Shown here piece by piece: positions 1 to 8,170 of a stretch of 64,000 bases of DNA. The stretch covers positions 372,001 to 436,000 of the forward strand of contig JBILBF010000002.1 of assembly GCA_044353855.1 (NCBI GenBank). The letters run 5' to 3'. Source of the stretch: UKL13-3 sp044353855 (GTDB lineage Bacteria; Bacteroidota; Bacteroidia; UKL13-3). Every line of letters starts with the position of its first letter. Within the stretch, counting starts at the first letter, position 1. The position numbers were made by a program, and so were the translations under genes. The notes beneath the pieces were generated by a model, which was not told the origin of the DNA, made no database searches, and saw nothing but the letters and a program-made list of their open reading frames with translations.

Positions 1-1129
1 ATTCTACCGCATCTGGCCAAGGTAAAATACTAATTTCCTTTTTCATCACAGCCTCAACACTATCAATATACGTTTCTTCTTGTTCGTTTATCAAACTTAT
101 TGCAATTCCATCCTTCCCTACCCTACCTGTACGTCCGATGCGGTGCAAATAGTCATTTGGAGACTCAGGCGTATCAAAATTTATGACATGTGTAACGTCC
201 GTAATATCTAATCCACGAGCTGCTACATCCGTTGCAATAAGCATTCTATACTTGCCCGCTTCAAATTGTCTGAGTGATTCGAAACGGAAATTTTGAGACT
301 TACGCGAATGCAATACCCCAATTGTTTTTGGGAACATCGTATTCAGTTGATCAAATAATTTATCAGCAATTTTTATTTTAGATACAAACAATAATACCTT
401 ACTAATACTTTCATCGGTTTTTAACAAATACTCTACAACATTTATTTTTGTCCCAAAATTAGGAACCTCATAACCTAGTTGTACGATTTTTTCCAACGGA
501 GTTCCATGTGCTGCTACTTCAATTTTAATGGGGTCATTAAAAAATCCTGTAATCAACTTCGAAACCTCTTGAGTCATTGTTGCAGAAAACAAAATATTTT
601 GCCGTTTAGCAGGTAAATATTCTAATATAGTGGTAAGTTGTTTTCGGAACTCCTGTTCCAACATTTCATCTACCTCATCAATAACTAACTTTTGAACATT
701 TTTTAACTTAAGTGAACCATTAACAGCCAAATCGACCAAACGTCCGGGTGTTGCAACCAAGATATCCAACCCTTTAAACACCAGTTGTTTTTGTACATTG
801 ATGTTTGCTCCTCCATAAATTCCACCTATACGAACAGATTGATAGGTTGTCAACTTTTCAATCTCTTCAATTACTTGCTTTACCAACTCACGTGTTGGAA
901 CCAAAATAATAACACGAGGATGTTTTTGATCTGAATGATTTAATTGACGTAGAATAGGTAATAAATAAGCAAAAGTTTTTCCAGTACCTGTTTGTGCAAT
1001 ACCAACAACATCTCGTCCCGACATAATAACAGGCAACGATTGAATTTGCACTGGAGTAGGATGTAAATATTCCAAATCATGCAACGCTTTTAAGAGCGGA
1101 TTGTTTAAATTTAATTCTTCGAATGTCAT
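1..1129 (-). CDS. DEAD-box RNA helicase (3' end outside window)
   Basis: ATP-dependent RNA helicase of the DEAD-box family, probably acting in ribosome assembly or mRNA turnover in the cytoplasm. I translated it from the ATG at 1127-1129; about 376 codons are visible and the reading frame runs off the left edge. Visible motifs are the Q motif (PTPVQIQ, about residues 25-31), Walker A AQTGTGKT (45-52), PTRELV, TPGRLVDL, motif II, SAT (motif III) and motif VI HRIGRTGR near the edge. Motif II reads DEVD rather than DEAD. The layout resembles RhlE-type helicases, but the C-terminal tail that would separate subfamilies is missing. A 125-nt spacer separates it from the downstream-reading epimerase gene on the same strand. 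Confidence 0.9.
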   Translation of the reverse strand, partial: MTFEELNLNNPLLKALHDLEYLHPTPVQIQSLPVIMSGRDVVGIAQTGTGKTFAYLLPILRQLNHSDQKHPRVIILVPTRELVKQVIEEIEKLTTYQSVRIGGIYGGANINVQKQLVFKGLDILVATPGRLVDLAVNGSLKLKNVQKLVIDEVDEMLEQEFRKQLTTILEYLPAKRQNILFSATMTQEVSKLITGFFNDPIKIEVAAHGTPLEKIVQLGYEVPNFGTKINVVEYLLKTDESISKVLLFVSKIKIADKLFDQLNTMFPKTIGVLHSRKSQNFRFESLRQFEAGKYRMLIATDVAARGLDITDVTHVINFDTPESPNDYLHRIGRTGRVGKDGIAISLINEQEETYIDSVEAVMKKEISILPWPDAVE

Positions 1130-1254
1130 GATTTGGTTGTTTGTTATTGTTTGTCTCTTTCTACGTAATCAGCGAAATATGTTAGCAACAATTTAAGCGA
1201 CTATGTATTGTCACGTGTTATGTTCTCCCAAAGATTTAGCAGATGCCGCAGACT

Positions 1255-1656
1255 TTATTTTATTTCTTGGCATAACTCGATGAGTATACCATTGCTCGAT
1301 TTTGGGTGAACAAAACAAATGAGTTTATTGTCTGCTCCTTTTTTGGGTTGTTCGTTTAACAAAATGAAACCTTCATTTGTTAAACGTTTCATTTCTTCGT
1401 ATATATCATCTACATCAAAAGCAATATGGTGAATACCTTCACCTTTTTTATCAATAAACTTAGCTATTGCACTGTCTGCATGTGTGGCTTCCAATAATTC
1501 AATTTTATTGGTCCCTACTTTATAAAAAATCGTATTTACTAACTCTGATTCTACTGGTTCAATTTTATAAGGCTCGGTATTAAACAATTTATTAAAAACA
1601 GCCACAGAAGTTGCAGCATCTTTTATAGCTATTCCAATATGTTCTATTTTATTCAT
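1255..1656 (-). CDS. mce: Methylmalonyl-CoA epimerase (VOC family)
   Basis: Small metalloenzyme of the vicinal oxygen chelate fold that interconverts (R)- and (S)-methylmalonyl-CoA in propionate metabolism. The 133-residue protein begins MNKIEHIGIAI, with the first metal-ligand His at residue 6, the HHIAFDVDD segment in the middle and the GILIELCQ end carrying the ligand Glu. The open frame extends upstream to 1719, but the added 21 residues are not family-like, so the ATG at 1654-1656 is preferred. It lies 70 nt downstream of ettA's stop side on the same strand, and no methylmalonyl-CoA mutase is in the window. The length and motifs fit the family closely. Confidence 0.88.
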   Translation of the reverse strand: MNKIEHIGIAIKDAATSVAVFNKLFNTEPYKIEPVESELVNTIFYKVGTNKIELLEATHADSAIAKFIDKKGEGIHHIAFDVDDIYEEMKRLTNEGFILLNEQPKKGADNKLICFVHPKSSNGILIELCQEIK

Positions 1657-1727
1657 GTGTTTTTGTTGCAAGAGTTGATTTGGTGATAAGATGATTGGAG
1701 TATTTTTTAAATCAATCAAGCACCATA

Positions 1728-3401
1728 TTAACTAATATTTTTAAATCGAACTCTATGAGGTCCTGTATCGCCTAATCTTGCTTTTTTGTTTGCCTCATAG
1801 TCAGTATAATTCCCTTCAAAAAAATACACTTGTGAATTACCTTCAAATGCCAAAATATGGGTTGCAATTCTATCAATAAACCACCTGTCATGGGAAATAA
1901 CGACTACACATCCAGCAAAGTTTTCAATGGCTTCTTCTAACGAACGCAATGTATTTACATCAATATCATTGGTTGGCTCATCCAGTAACAATACATTCCC
2001 CCCTTCTTTTAAGGTCATAGCCAAATGAACACGATTACGTTCACCACCTGAAAGTACTCCTACTTTTTTACTTTGGTCGTTTCCACTAAAATTAAATTTT
2101 GATATATAAGCACGTGCATTCACTTGTTTATCTCCTACAATAATAGTCTCAGTTCCTCCACCTATAACTTCAAACACAGATTTTTCGGGTAATAAATCTC
2201 CGTGGCTTTGATCAACATAAGCAGTTTTTACCGTTTCTCCTACAGTAAAAATTCCAGTATCAGGTGTATCTAAGCCCAACATTAATCGGAACAAAGTTGT
2301 TTTTCCTGCACCATTCGGACCAATAATTCCAACAATTCCTCCTTTAGGTAATTTAAAATTGAGATTTTCATATAATAATTTATCTCCAAATGCTTTGCTC
2401 ACATTTTCGGCTTCAATTACAATATCTCCTAAACGAGGTCCAGCAGGAATAAACAATTCCATTTGTTGTTCTTTTTCTTTAGAATCTTCACTCAACATTC
2501 GATCGTATGCATTCAAACGAGCTTTACCTTTTGCTTGTCGACCTTTTGGCCCTTGACGTACCCACTCCAATTCTCGTTTTAATGCTTTTGTACGTTTGCT
2601 CTCTTGTTTTTCTTCTGCCTCTAATCTGTTTGATTTTTGTTCTAACCAACTGCTGTAATTTCCTTTCCAAGGAATACCTTCACCTCTATCTAATTCTAAA
2701 ATCCAACCAGCTACATTATCCAAGAAGTACCTATCATGGGTAACAGCTATAACTGTCCCAGGGAAATTTTTAAGAAATTGTTCCAACCAATCCACACTTT
2801 CAGCATCTAAGTGATTGGTGGGTTCATCCAATAATAAAATATCGGGATTGCTAAGTAACAAACGACATAACGCTACACGCCTGCGTTCCCCACCACTTAA
2901 TACATTAACAAGTTGATCAGGCTCAGGACAACGCAATGCATCCATCGCTTTTTCAAGTTTGGTGTCTAATTCCCAAGCATCATTTTGCTCCAACAACTCC
3001 ATAACCACTGCTTGACGATCTAAAATTTTCATCATTTCATCACCATCCAATTCAGGATCAGCTAATTTATTGTTGATGACATCAAACTCCGTTAATAAAT
3101 CAACAATGGGTTGAACACCTTCTTTCACACATTCTAATACTGTTTTGGTGTCATCTAATTGTGGCTCTTGTTCCAAGAATCCAATTTTATAATCTTTATC
3201 AAATACAACTTCACCTTGAAAGTTTTTATCAATGCCTGCAATAATTCGCAGTAAGCTAGATTTTCCGGATCCATTTAGTCCCAATACACCAATTTTGGCA
3301 CCGTAAAAAAAAGATAGATAAATATTTTTTAATACTTGTTTTTGTGGTGGGTGAATTTTGCTCACACCAGCCATTGAAAATATAATTTTATTGTCGCTCA
3401 T
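1728..3401 (-). CDS. ettA: ABC-F translational throttle ATPase EttA
   Basis: Soluble ABC-F protein that binds the ribosomal E site and gates entry into elongation according to the ATP/ADP ratio. The 557 residues carry two ABC cassettes. The first has Walker A GLNGSGKSS (about 41-49) and signature LSGGERRRVALC; the second has Walker A GPNGAGKTT (about 360) and signature LSGGERNRVHLA. Each has an LLLDEPTN Walker B. The charged linker between them (about 245-320) is the P-site tRNA interaction motif, and the inserted arm domain lies in cassette one. There are no membrane segments, which separates it from transporters. A near-consensus -7 box lies at 3419-3426 upstream. Confidence 0.93.
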   Translation of the reverse strand: MSDNKIIFSMAGVSKIHPPQKQVLKNIYLSFFYGAKIGVLGLNGSGKSSLLRIIAGIDKNFQGEVVFDKDYKIGFLEQEPQLDDTKTVLECVKEGVQPIVDLLTEFDVINNKLADPELDGDEMMKILDRQAVVMELLEQNDAWELDTKLEKAMDALRCPEPDQLVNVLSGGERRRVALCRLLLSNPDILLLDEPTNHLDAESVDWLEQFLKNFPGTVIAVTHDRYFLDNVAGWILELDRGEGIPWKGNYSSWLEQKSNRLEAEEKQESKRTKALKRELEWVRQGPKGRQAKGKARLNAYDRMLSEDSKEKEQQMELFIPAGPRLGDIVIEAENVSKAFGDKLLYENLNFKLPKGGIVGIIGPNGAGKTTLFRLMLGLDTPDTGIFTVGETVKTAYVDQSHGDLLPEKSVFEVIGGGTETIIVGDKQVNARAYISKFNFSGNDQSKKVGVLSGGERNRVHLAMTLKEGGNVLLLDEPTNDIDVNTLRSLEEAIENFAGCVVVISHDRWFIDRIATHILAFEGNSQVYFFEGNYTDYEANKKARLGDTGPHRVRFKNIS

Positions 3402-3691
3402 AATTATTTAAAGTGGGGCGAATTTACACTTACAAGGTGTATGTAAAAAATTATTTATCTACTGATTGCAACATTTAAGAAGCATGAATGCCCACAAAGC
3501 TCTAAAATGCTACAAAAATAGCCGATTTTAAGATTCTAAATGGTTATCTAAAATGTATACATTGCCTATTGAAAACAACATCCACATTCGTACTCATTAT
3601 ATTGTTTTTAGTTAAACGAAAATGTAAAACCAAACCTAGATGCCTTAATATTTGACAAACCAAACAAATTGACAAAAATGTAGATATACAA
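3402..3691. other. Spacer without recognised gene
   Basis: The roughly 340 bases between ettA and the stress-protein gene hold the usp terminator at one end (3692-3721) and a possible ettA promoter (minus-strand TAAATTCG at 3419-3426) at the other. A 60-codon minus-strand reading frame (3544-3726) has no family resemblance and overlaps the terminator stem, so I see no gene here. Confidence 0.5.
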
Positions 3692-3721
3692 AAATAGCCA
3701 AAAGAAATCTCTTGGCTATTT
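3692..3721 (-). terminator. Intrinsic terminator of the usp gene
   Basis: A perfect 10-bp stem (AAATAGCCAA with TTGGCTATTT) with a short loop is followed on the minus strand by a T-run. It lies 20 nt past the usp stop codon, so it most likely ends that transcript. Confidence 0.75.
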
Positions 3722-3741
3722 AGCAAATTCGATAAAGTAAA

Positions 3742-4629
3742 TTAAGCTGAATAATCAGTATTATAACCCATTGGTAATGGGTTGATACACATTACTGGTA
3801 CTTTTTGGGATTTATTAACGATACGTTGTGCATAGGTCCCAATGATATATTCACTAAACCCTTTGTCTTCACTTTGTGTCATGATCATCATCAAATCAGC
3901 ATCAATTTTTTCAGCATATTTTAATGTTTCTTCAGAAAAATTTCCTTCCATTTCTTCTAAAACTTCTATTGTATAGCTTATTTTATTTTCATCCAACAAA
4001 CGTTCAACCTGACGAAGACCTAAAAACATTTTATTATCTAAAAACTCATCCCCAATCTTATACGTTAAAATATTGATGGTTGCATTGTATGATTTACCAA
4101 TATGTATAGCCCATTTCACTTTTTGGCGAGATTCAACGGTTAAATCCAACGGAAAAACAATATTTTTATAAGCACGAAAAGGTTCCGATTCTGACTTTAC
4201 AACAACAACAGGAACAGAAGAATGGCTAATTACTCGGGATGCATTACTGCCAATAATTTGTTCGAAACCAGCTGCTCCGTTTGACCCCATTATAATACTA
4301 TCACATCCTAATTCAGTTGCGGTTTCAGCAATTTGCTTATATATCCTACCTGTTTTGGTTACAATCTTACAGTCAATATTGTGTTTGGCTTTAATATCAT
4401 TGGCAATTCCTGTTAATGTTCCATCAAATGATGCACCTGAGGATTGAAGCGAGGAAGTATCTTTTCCAAAAGTTAAAAAACTTGGCAACGCTGATTCTTC
4501 AATAACATGAAGTAACGCTAAATTATTATTAAAATGTTTGGCAACTTGAATAGCGTGATTCAGCGCATGTGTAGCAATATCAGAAAAGTCTAAAGGAACT
4601 AAAATGGTGTTTTTAAGTTGGGTTTCCAT
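3742..4629 (-). CDS. Tandem universal stress protein
   Basis: Cytoplasmic protein of 295 residues made of two UspA-type Rossmann-like domains (about 1-145 and 150-290). The first ends with a nucleotide-binding-type stretch GSNGAAGFEQIIGSNAS followed by VPVVVVK. The second keeps the IIGTYAQRIVNKSQKVPV counterpart but has a degenerate glycine motif, so only the first domain may bind ATP. The frame is open to 4644, but the ATG at 4627-4629 (METQLKNTILVP) is the better start because the beta-1 strand follows at the usual distance. A well-matched -7 box sits at 4661-4668, consistent with a single-gene transcript ending at 3692-3721. Physiological role is not deducible beyond stress or starvation response. 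Confidence 0.88.
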   Translation of the reverse strand: METQLKNTILVPLDFSDIATHALNHAIQVAKHFNNNLALLHVIEESALPSFLTFGKDTSSLQSSGASFDGTLTGIANDIKAKHNIDCKIVTKTGRIYKQIAETATELGCDSIIMGSNGAAGFEQIIGSNASRVISHSSVPVVVVKSESEPFRAYKNIVFPLDLTVESRQKVKWAIHIGKSYNATINILTYKIGDEFLDNKMFLGLRQVERLLDENKISYTIEVLEEMEGNFSEETLKYAEKIDADLMMIMTQSEDKGFSEYIIGTYAQRIVNKSQKVPVMCINPLPMGYNTDYSA

Positions 4630-4660
4630 ATGTATATTTTGCAATTGGTAATTTGCCCCG

Positions 4661-4691
4661 CAAAAGTAAGTTATCCTTTTGTTTTTAAGAA
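4661..4691 (-). promoter_or_regulatory. Promoter of the usp gene
   Basis: Minus-strand TACTTTTG (4661-4668) matches the Bacteroidota -7 consensus TAnnTTTG exactly. A weak TTC replaces the -33 TTG after a 19-nt spacer. The start codon at 4629 would lie about 25 nt past transcription start. Confidence 0.55.
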
Positions 4692-4816
4692 CATGACCTT
4701 ACTCAATTATTAAGCAATATTTTAGTAGAAAATGCACAATAATGTCAATAAAATTGAACTATAAAACCATCACAAAGATGATTTGTAACTATATAAAAAA
4801 GTAAACCAATTATATA

Positions 4817-4851
4817 GTTGAACTTAATTTTACAATTTCATCTAACTTTAC
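4817..4851 (+). promoter_or_regulatory. Possible promoter of the nucleoside phosphorylase
   Basis: TTG at 4818-4820 and TAACTTTA at 4843-4850 resemble the Bacteroidota pair TTTG/TAnnTTTG with a slightly long 22-nt spacer, just upstream of the ATG at 4867. Confidence 0.35.
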
Positions 4852-4866
4852 CATTTAAAATAAATC

Positions 4867-5724
4867 ATGGCAATACCCGAATCTGAATTGATTTTGAATA
4901 CTGACGGTTCAGTATATCATTTAAAGTTACACCCTGAAGACATTGCTGACACAATCCTTTTTGTTGGCGACCAAGAACGTGTATCCGAAATATCAAAGCA
5001 TTTTGATTCAATTGAACTAAAAAAGTCAAATAGAGAGTTTAAAACCCATACAGGGTATATAGGTAAAAAGCGATTAACAGTATTGAGCACTGGAATAGGG
5101 ACAGACAATATTGATATCGTTTGGAATGAATTGAATATTCTAGCCAATATTGATTTGCACAAACGTATACCTAAAAACACTCAACAGAAACTAACTGTAA
5201 TTCGAATTGGTACCTCAGGCTCGTTGCAAAAAGATATACCTGTTGATAGTATTCTTGCATCAACCTATGGATTAGGTTTAGATGTTTTGATGCATTATTA
5301 TTCTTTCAACCAAGATGCTGAAACAAAAGCCCTCGAAACATCCATAACAGAACAATTAAAGATTCCATTTTTAAAACCATATCTAGTAAAAGCTCCAGGT
5401 AAGTTGATTCATCTTTTTGAAGATTGTTTGCAAGGAATCACAGCAACTTGCTCAGGTTTTTATGCACCTCAAGGTCGTTTGGTAAACACACATTCGCCAA
5501 TTGAACATTTAATTGAAAAGCTTTCGAATGTAAACATTGAGCACAAGCGTATTACTAACTTTGAAATGGAGACATCAGGAATTTATGGCCTTGCCAATAC
5601 ATTTGGACATGAAGCTATTTCCATTAATGCCATTGTAGCAAATCGCATAACCCATCAATATAGTAAAAACGGACAAGCCATGATAGCAAAAACGATTGAC
5701 TATGTGTTGGATAAACTAAGTTAA
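4867..5724 (+). CDS. Nucleoside phosphorylase (uridine phosphorylase-like)
   Basis: Phosphorolyses a nucleoside to free base and (deoxy)ribose-1-phosphate in the salvage pathway. The 285-residue protein shows the PNP/UDP-phosphorylase fold: VGDQERV near residue 30 for phosphate binding, STGIGTDN (about 77-84), the IRIGTSGSL strand (about 114-122) and the FEMETSGIYGLA segment (about 235-246), whose Met-Glu contacts the ribose. The spacing suits uridine phosphorylase best, but substrate cannot be settled by eye. It stands alone, divergent from usp. Length is slightly above the 250-residue E. coli Udp. Confidence 0.82.
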   Translation: MAIPESELILNTDGSVYHLKLHPEDIADTILFVGDQERVSEISKHFDSIELKKSNREFKTHTGYIGKKRLTVLSTGIGTDNIDIVWNELNILANIDLHKRIPKNTQQKLTVIRIGTSGSLQKDIPVDSILASTYGLGLDVLMHYYSFNQDAETKALETSITEQLKIPFLKPYLVKAPGKLIHLFEDCLQGITATCSGFYAPQGRLVNTHSPIEHLIEKLSNVNIEHKRITNFEMETSGIYGLANTFGHEAISINAIVANRITHQYSKNGQAMIAKTIDYVLDKLS

Positions 5725-5797
5725 TAAGATTATCAAACCAATCCTTTAGCTGATGAATGTCCTAAACTATAATCAATACTATAAATAACTTTGATGT

Positions 5798-5880
5798 ATG
5801 AATAATTTAATTCCTGTTACTATTGCACTTTTTTTTTGATAAGTTGTAATAGCAAACCAAAAAAAATACATCCTAATTGA
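5798..5880 (+). pseudogene. Remnant of a tiny lipoprotein gene with a poly-T frameshift
   Basis: From the ATG at 5798 the frame reads MNNLIPVTIALFF and then stops inside a run of nine T. If the run had ten T, it would continue LISCNSKPKKIHPN and stop at 5880, giving a lipoprotein signal peptide with an LISC lipobox and almost no mature part. A TAACTTTG box (5786-5793) precedes it. This looks like the decayed 5' end of a lipoprotein gene; a slippage-dependent miniprotein is possible but less likely. Confidence 0.3.
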
Positions 5881-5934
5881 AATGGAAAACATAAAAATTA
5901 TACGTATGTAAATTTGCCTGTTATAACTTACCAA

Positions 5935-6756
5935 CTACCAGCTTCCACCACTACCTCCACCACCAAAACCACCACCGCCAAAACCTCCAAAGCCACCGCC
6001 TCCTCCACCACTTCCTCCGCCTCCACTAAATCCACCACTGCCTAGTGTACCCCAAAAAATAGGACCAGCTAAACCACCACCTCTTCCTCCACGTCCACCA
6101 CGGAACATAAAAATGATTAACACTATTGCGATTGCAATTAATTTCCACCACGAAAATTCTTTTTTACCCCTTTGTTTAGGTCTATCATTCACATACTCGC
6201 CCGAAGCAGCTTGCATGATAATGGTGGCACCTTCATCTAAACCACTGTAATATTGACCTTGCTTAAAATAAGGATTAATATGTTCCGTACGAATTCGGGT
6301 TGTTAAGGCATCGGTAATGGTAGCTTCCATTCCATAGCCAACATGTATGCGCAGCTTTCTATCTTGAATAGCAGCATATATGAGTATTCCATTATTTTTT
6401 CCTTGCTCCCCTATTCCCCATGCTGTAGCTAGGCGTTGGCTATAATCAAATAAATCATCGTCTTCCAAACTATTTTCAATTACAACAGCAATTTGTGTGG
6501 ATGTACTATCAAAATACGCTACCAGTTTTTGTTCGAGTGCTGTTTTTTCTGCGGCACTTAATACGTTTGCATAATCATTTACCAACGTATTGCTTTTTAC
6601 AGGTATTTCTTTTGCCGATAAGTCCATAGTCCATAGTCCACAGACCATAGTGAGGAGCAATATCTTGAGGGAGTCAATAGACCATAGTCCAAAGACTATA
6701 GAATTAAAACCGTGGACCATGGACTGTTGACTATGTAATGCTTTTTGCTTATTCAT
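5935..6756 (-). CDS. TPM-domain membrane protein with glycine-rich tail (YgcG-like)
   Basis: Exported 273-residue protein of the TPM_phosphatase (YgcG/Psb32) group. Order: a signal-anchor region (about 1-48), a TPM domain beginning with the typical VNDYANVLSAAEKTALEQKL (about 56-75) through about 185, one membrane helix WWKLIAIAIVLIIFMF, then a Gly/Ser/Phe-rich tail of about 55 residues ending GSGGSW. The frame opens at 6783, but the ATG at 6754-6756 overlaps the preceding TPM gene by 8 nt and gives a charged N terminus. The first 48 codons contain CTATGG/CCATAG repeats, so the signal region seems partly built from a dispersed repeat. Family biochemistry is unsettled; such proteins are linked to membrane-protein maintenance. 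It groups with the next TPM gene and lemA. Confidence 0.85.
   Translation of the reverse strand: MNKQKALHSQQSMVHGFNSIVFGLWSIDSLKILLLTMVCGLWTMDLSAKEIPVKSNTLVNDYANVLSAAEKTALEQKLVAYFDSTSTQIAVVIENSLEDDDLFDYSQRLATAWGIGEQGKNNGILIYAAIQDRKLRIHVGYGMEATITDALTTRIRTEHINPYFKQGQYYSGLDEGATIIMQAASGEYVNDRPKQRGKKEFSWWKLIAIAIVLIIFMFRGGRGGRGGGLAGPIFWGTLGSGGFSGGGGSGGGGGGFGGFGGGGFGGGGSGGSW
6621..6740 (-). repeat. CTATGG/CCATAG repeat cluster inside coding sequence
   Basis: About ten near-copies of short words such as AGTCCATAG, GACCATAG and GGACTATGG occur in both orientations within 120 bases. They coincide with the codons for the signal region of the TPM protein and resemble repeats that elsewhere in the window are confined to spacers. 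Confidence 0.7.
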
Positions 6757-7195
6757 GCTCACCCCCTCCAAAAGAAATTTCATTGCTCAATTCATTGGTA
6801 TCATTGCTCGCATATGGAAAATGTAATTTTAATTTATCACCAGCATCAGCTATTGCTTTGCTAATCCCTTCGGCAAATTTGCTTTCTTTAAAATGAGTAA
6901 GCATCAATTCTTTTTCGGCATCCCAAAATTGTTGTGATACTTTTTCGTGAATACCTTTATCGCCTAAAATGGCAAACTTTTTATCTTTGTATGCAACATA
7001 AAAAAGCACTCCGTTTTTTAATTCAGTAGCATCCATCCCCAAACTTTCAAACACAACTTTTGCCCGCTCGTAAGCATCACCGTCACACTTAGGTTCAATA
7101 TGTACACGTATCTCGCCCGAAGTATTTAACTCGGATTGTTTAATGGCCTCAACTATTTGTTGCTGCTCGGCTTCGGTAAAAAAAGTTTTTGACAT
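6749..7195 (-). CDS. TPM-domain protein, short cytoplasmic-type
   Basis: A 148-residue protein consisting of little more than a TPM domain. It starts FFTEAEQQQIVEAIKQSE, has GEIRVHIEPKCDGDAYERA (about 27-45) and the GVLFYVAYKDKKFAILGDKG strand pair (about 62-81) typical of the family. No signal peptide or membrane helix is visible, so unlike its neighbour it should be soluble. It overlaps the downstream YgcG-like gene by 8 nt, which suggests translational coupling. Pairs of TPM proteins beside LemA are common in Bacteroidota; a joint role at the membrane is plausible but unproven. Confidence 0.82.
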   Translation of the reverse strand: MSKTFFTEAEQQQIVEAIKQSELNTSGEIRVHIEPKCDGDAYERAKVVFESLGMDATELKNGVLFYVAYKDKKFAILGDKGIHEKVSQQFWDAEKELMLTHFKESKFAEGISKAIADAGDKLKLHFPYASNDTNELSNEISFGGGEHE

Positions 7196-7288
7196 GGTTT
7201 ATTGTTGCTAGTATAGATAAAGCGGCTAATTACGCATAGTAAGATGGTTAATGTATTCTAATTATGTTCTCGAATTACCGAAACAACT

Positions 7289-7308
7289 AATCAGTGTTAA
7301 TCTGTGGC
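7289..7308. repeat. Dispersed spacer word (TCAGTGTTAATCTGTGG type)
   Basis: The spacer between lemA and the TPM genes contains a TCAGTGTTAATCTGTGG-like stretch that resembles a short word I associate with Bacteroidota intergenic regions. Only one copy is visible here, so this is a weak call. Confidence 0.3.
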
Positions 7309-7343
7309 AAGTATCATAAACTAAATTAGTGAAATGAGCGGCT

Positions 7344-7383
7344 AAAAAACAAGCCGCAGACTACTTGTTGAAATCTGCGGCTT
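7344..7383 (-). terminator. Intrinsic terminator after lemA
   Basis: A perfect 10-bp stem (AAGCCGCAGA at 7351-7360 with TCTGCGGCTT at 7374-7383) around a 13-nt loop is followed on the minus strand by GTTTTTT. It starts just past the lemA stop, so the TPM pair probably has its own promoter or depends on read-through. Confidence 0.8.
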
Positions 7384-7389
7384 TAACAT

Positions 7390-7998
7390 TTATTCAGCTT
7401 TTTTATCTTCGAAATTTACTTCGGGTGCTTTATCAGCTCCTGCAGTTGCTTCAAAATATCCTTTTTTGGCAAACCCAAAAATACCTGCATACAATACTTG
7501 AGGGAACTTACGAACGTATGTGTTGTATTCTTTTACAATCTCATTGAATTTTTGACGCTCAACTGCAATTCGGTTTTCGGTACCTTCTAATTGCGATTGC
7601 AATTCCAAAAAGTTTTGTGTAGCTTTTAATTGTGGATATTGTTCGGCAACAACCATTAACCTACCCAATGCTTGCGAAAGTTGGCCTTGCGAAGCTTGAA
7701 ACTTCTGAATTTGATCAGGAGATAACGTGCTCGCATCTACTTTTATTTGTGTTGCACTTGCGCGTGCTGCTATCACATCTGTTAATGTTTTTTGCTCAAA
7801 ATTTGCAACACCTTTAACAGTGCTTACCAAGTTAGGTATCAAATCTGCACGTCTTTGGTATACATTTTCAACTTGCGACCAAGCCGAACTTGTTGCTTCT
7901 TGTTTACTTACCATATTGTTGTAACTTCCACAACCGTTAAAAATTAAGAGTACGAATACGCCTACAATGGCCAATAAAATAATGGTTCCTTTTTTCAT
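7390..7998 (-). CDS. lemA: LemA family protein
   Basis: Membrane-anchored coiled-helical protein of 202 residues. Start chosen at 7996-7998 (MKKGTIILLAIVGVFVLL), which gives a classical N-terminal hydrophobic segment; the 16 residues upstream to 8046 lack coding character. An FNGCGSYN stretch follows the helix, so it could be lipidated, although LemA proteins are usually simple anchors. The LemA core is clear: a helix with WSQVENVYQRRADLIPNLVSTVKG split by a short loop, then LGRLMVVAEQYPQLKA and TENRIAVERQKFNEIVKEYN. Function in the family is unknown. Neighbouring TPM proteins support a common membrane-associated role. Confidence 0.9.
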   Translation of the reverse strand: MKKGTIILLAIVGVFVLLIFNGCGSYNNMVSKQEATSSAWSQVENVYQRRADLIPNLVSTVKGVANFEQKTLTDVIAARASATQIKVDASTLSPDQIQKFQASQGQLSQALGRLMVVAEQYPQLKATQNFLELQSQLEGTENRIAVERQKFNEIVKEYNTYVRKFPQVLYAGIFGFAKKGYFEATAGADKAPEVNFEDKKAE

Positions 7999-8170
7999 GT
8001 TTAAATAGATTAATTGAATGAGTGCAATATACAAATTAGCTACCAAAGTTTATGTCAGTGACAAAATGCCTTGTGTATTCACCGATAGGCTTGGTAGTTT
8101 TACCGCATACGGCTATTATTGCAAGTACAAAACAGGAACAGACATAGCATATCTGCGTTTAACTTAACTT

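Noticed and set aside
3544..3726. 60-codon minus-strand reading frame
   Set aside because: No family resemblance, and it overlaps the usp terminator stem.
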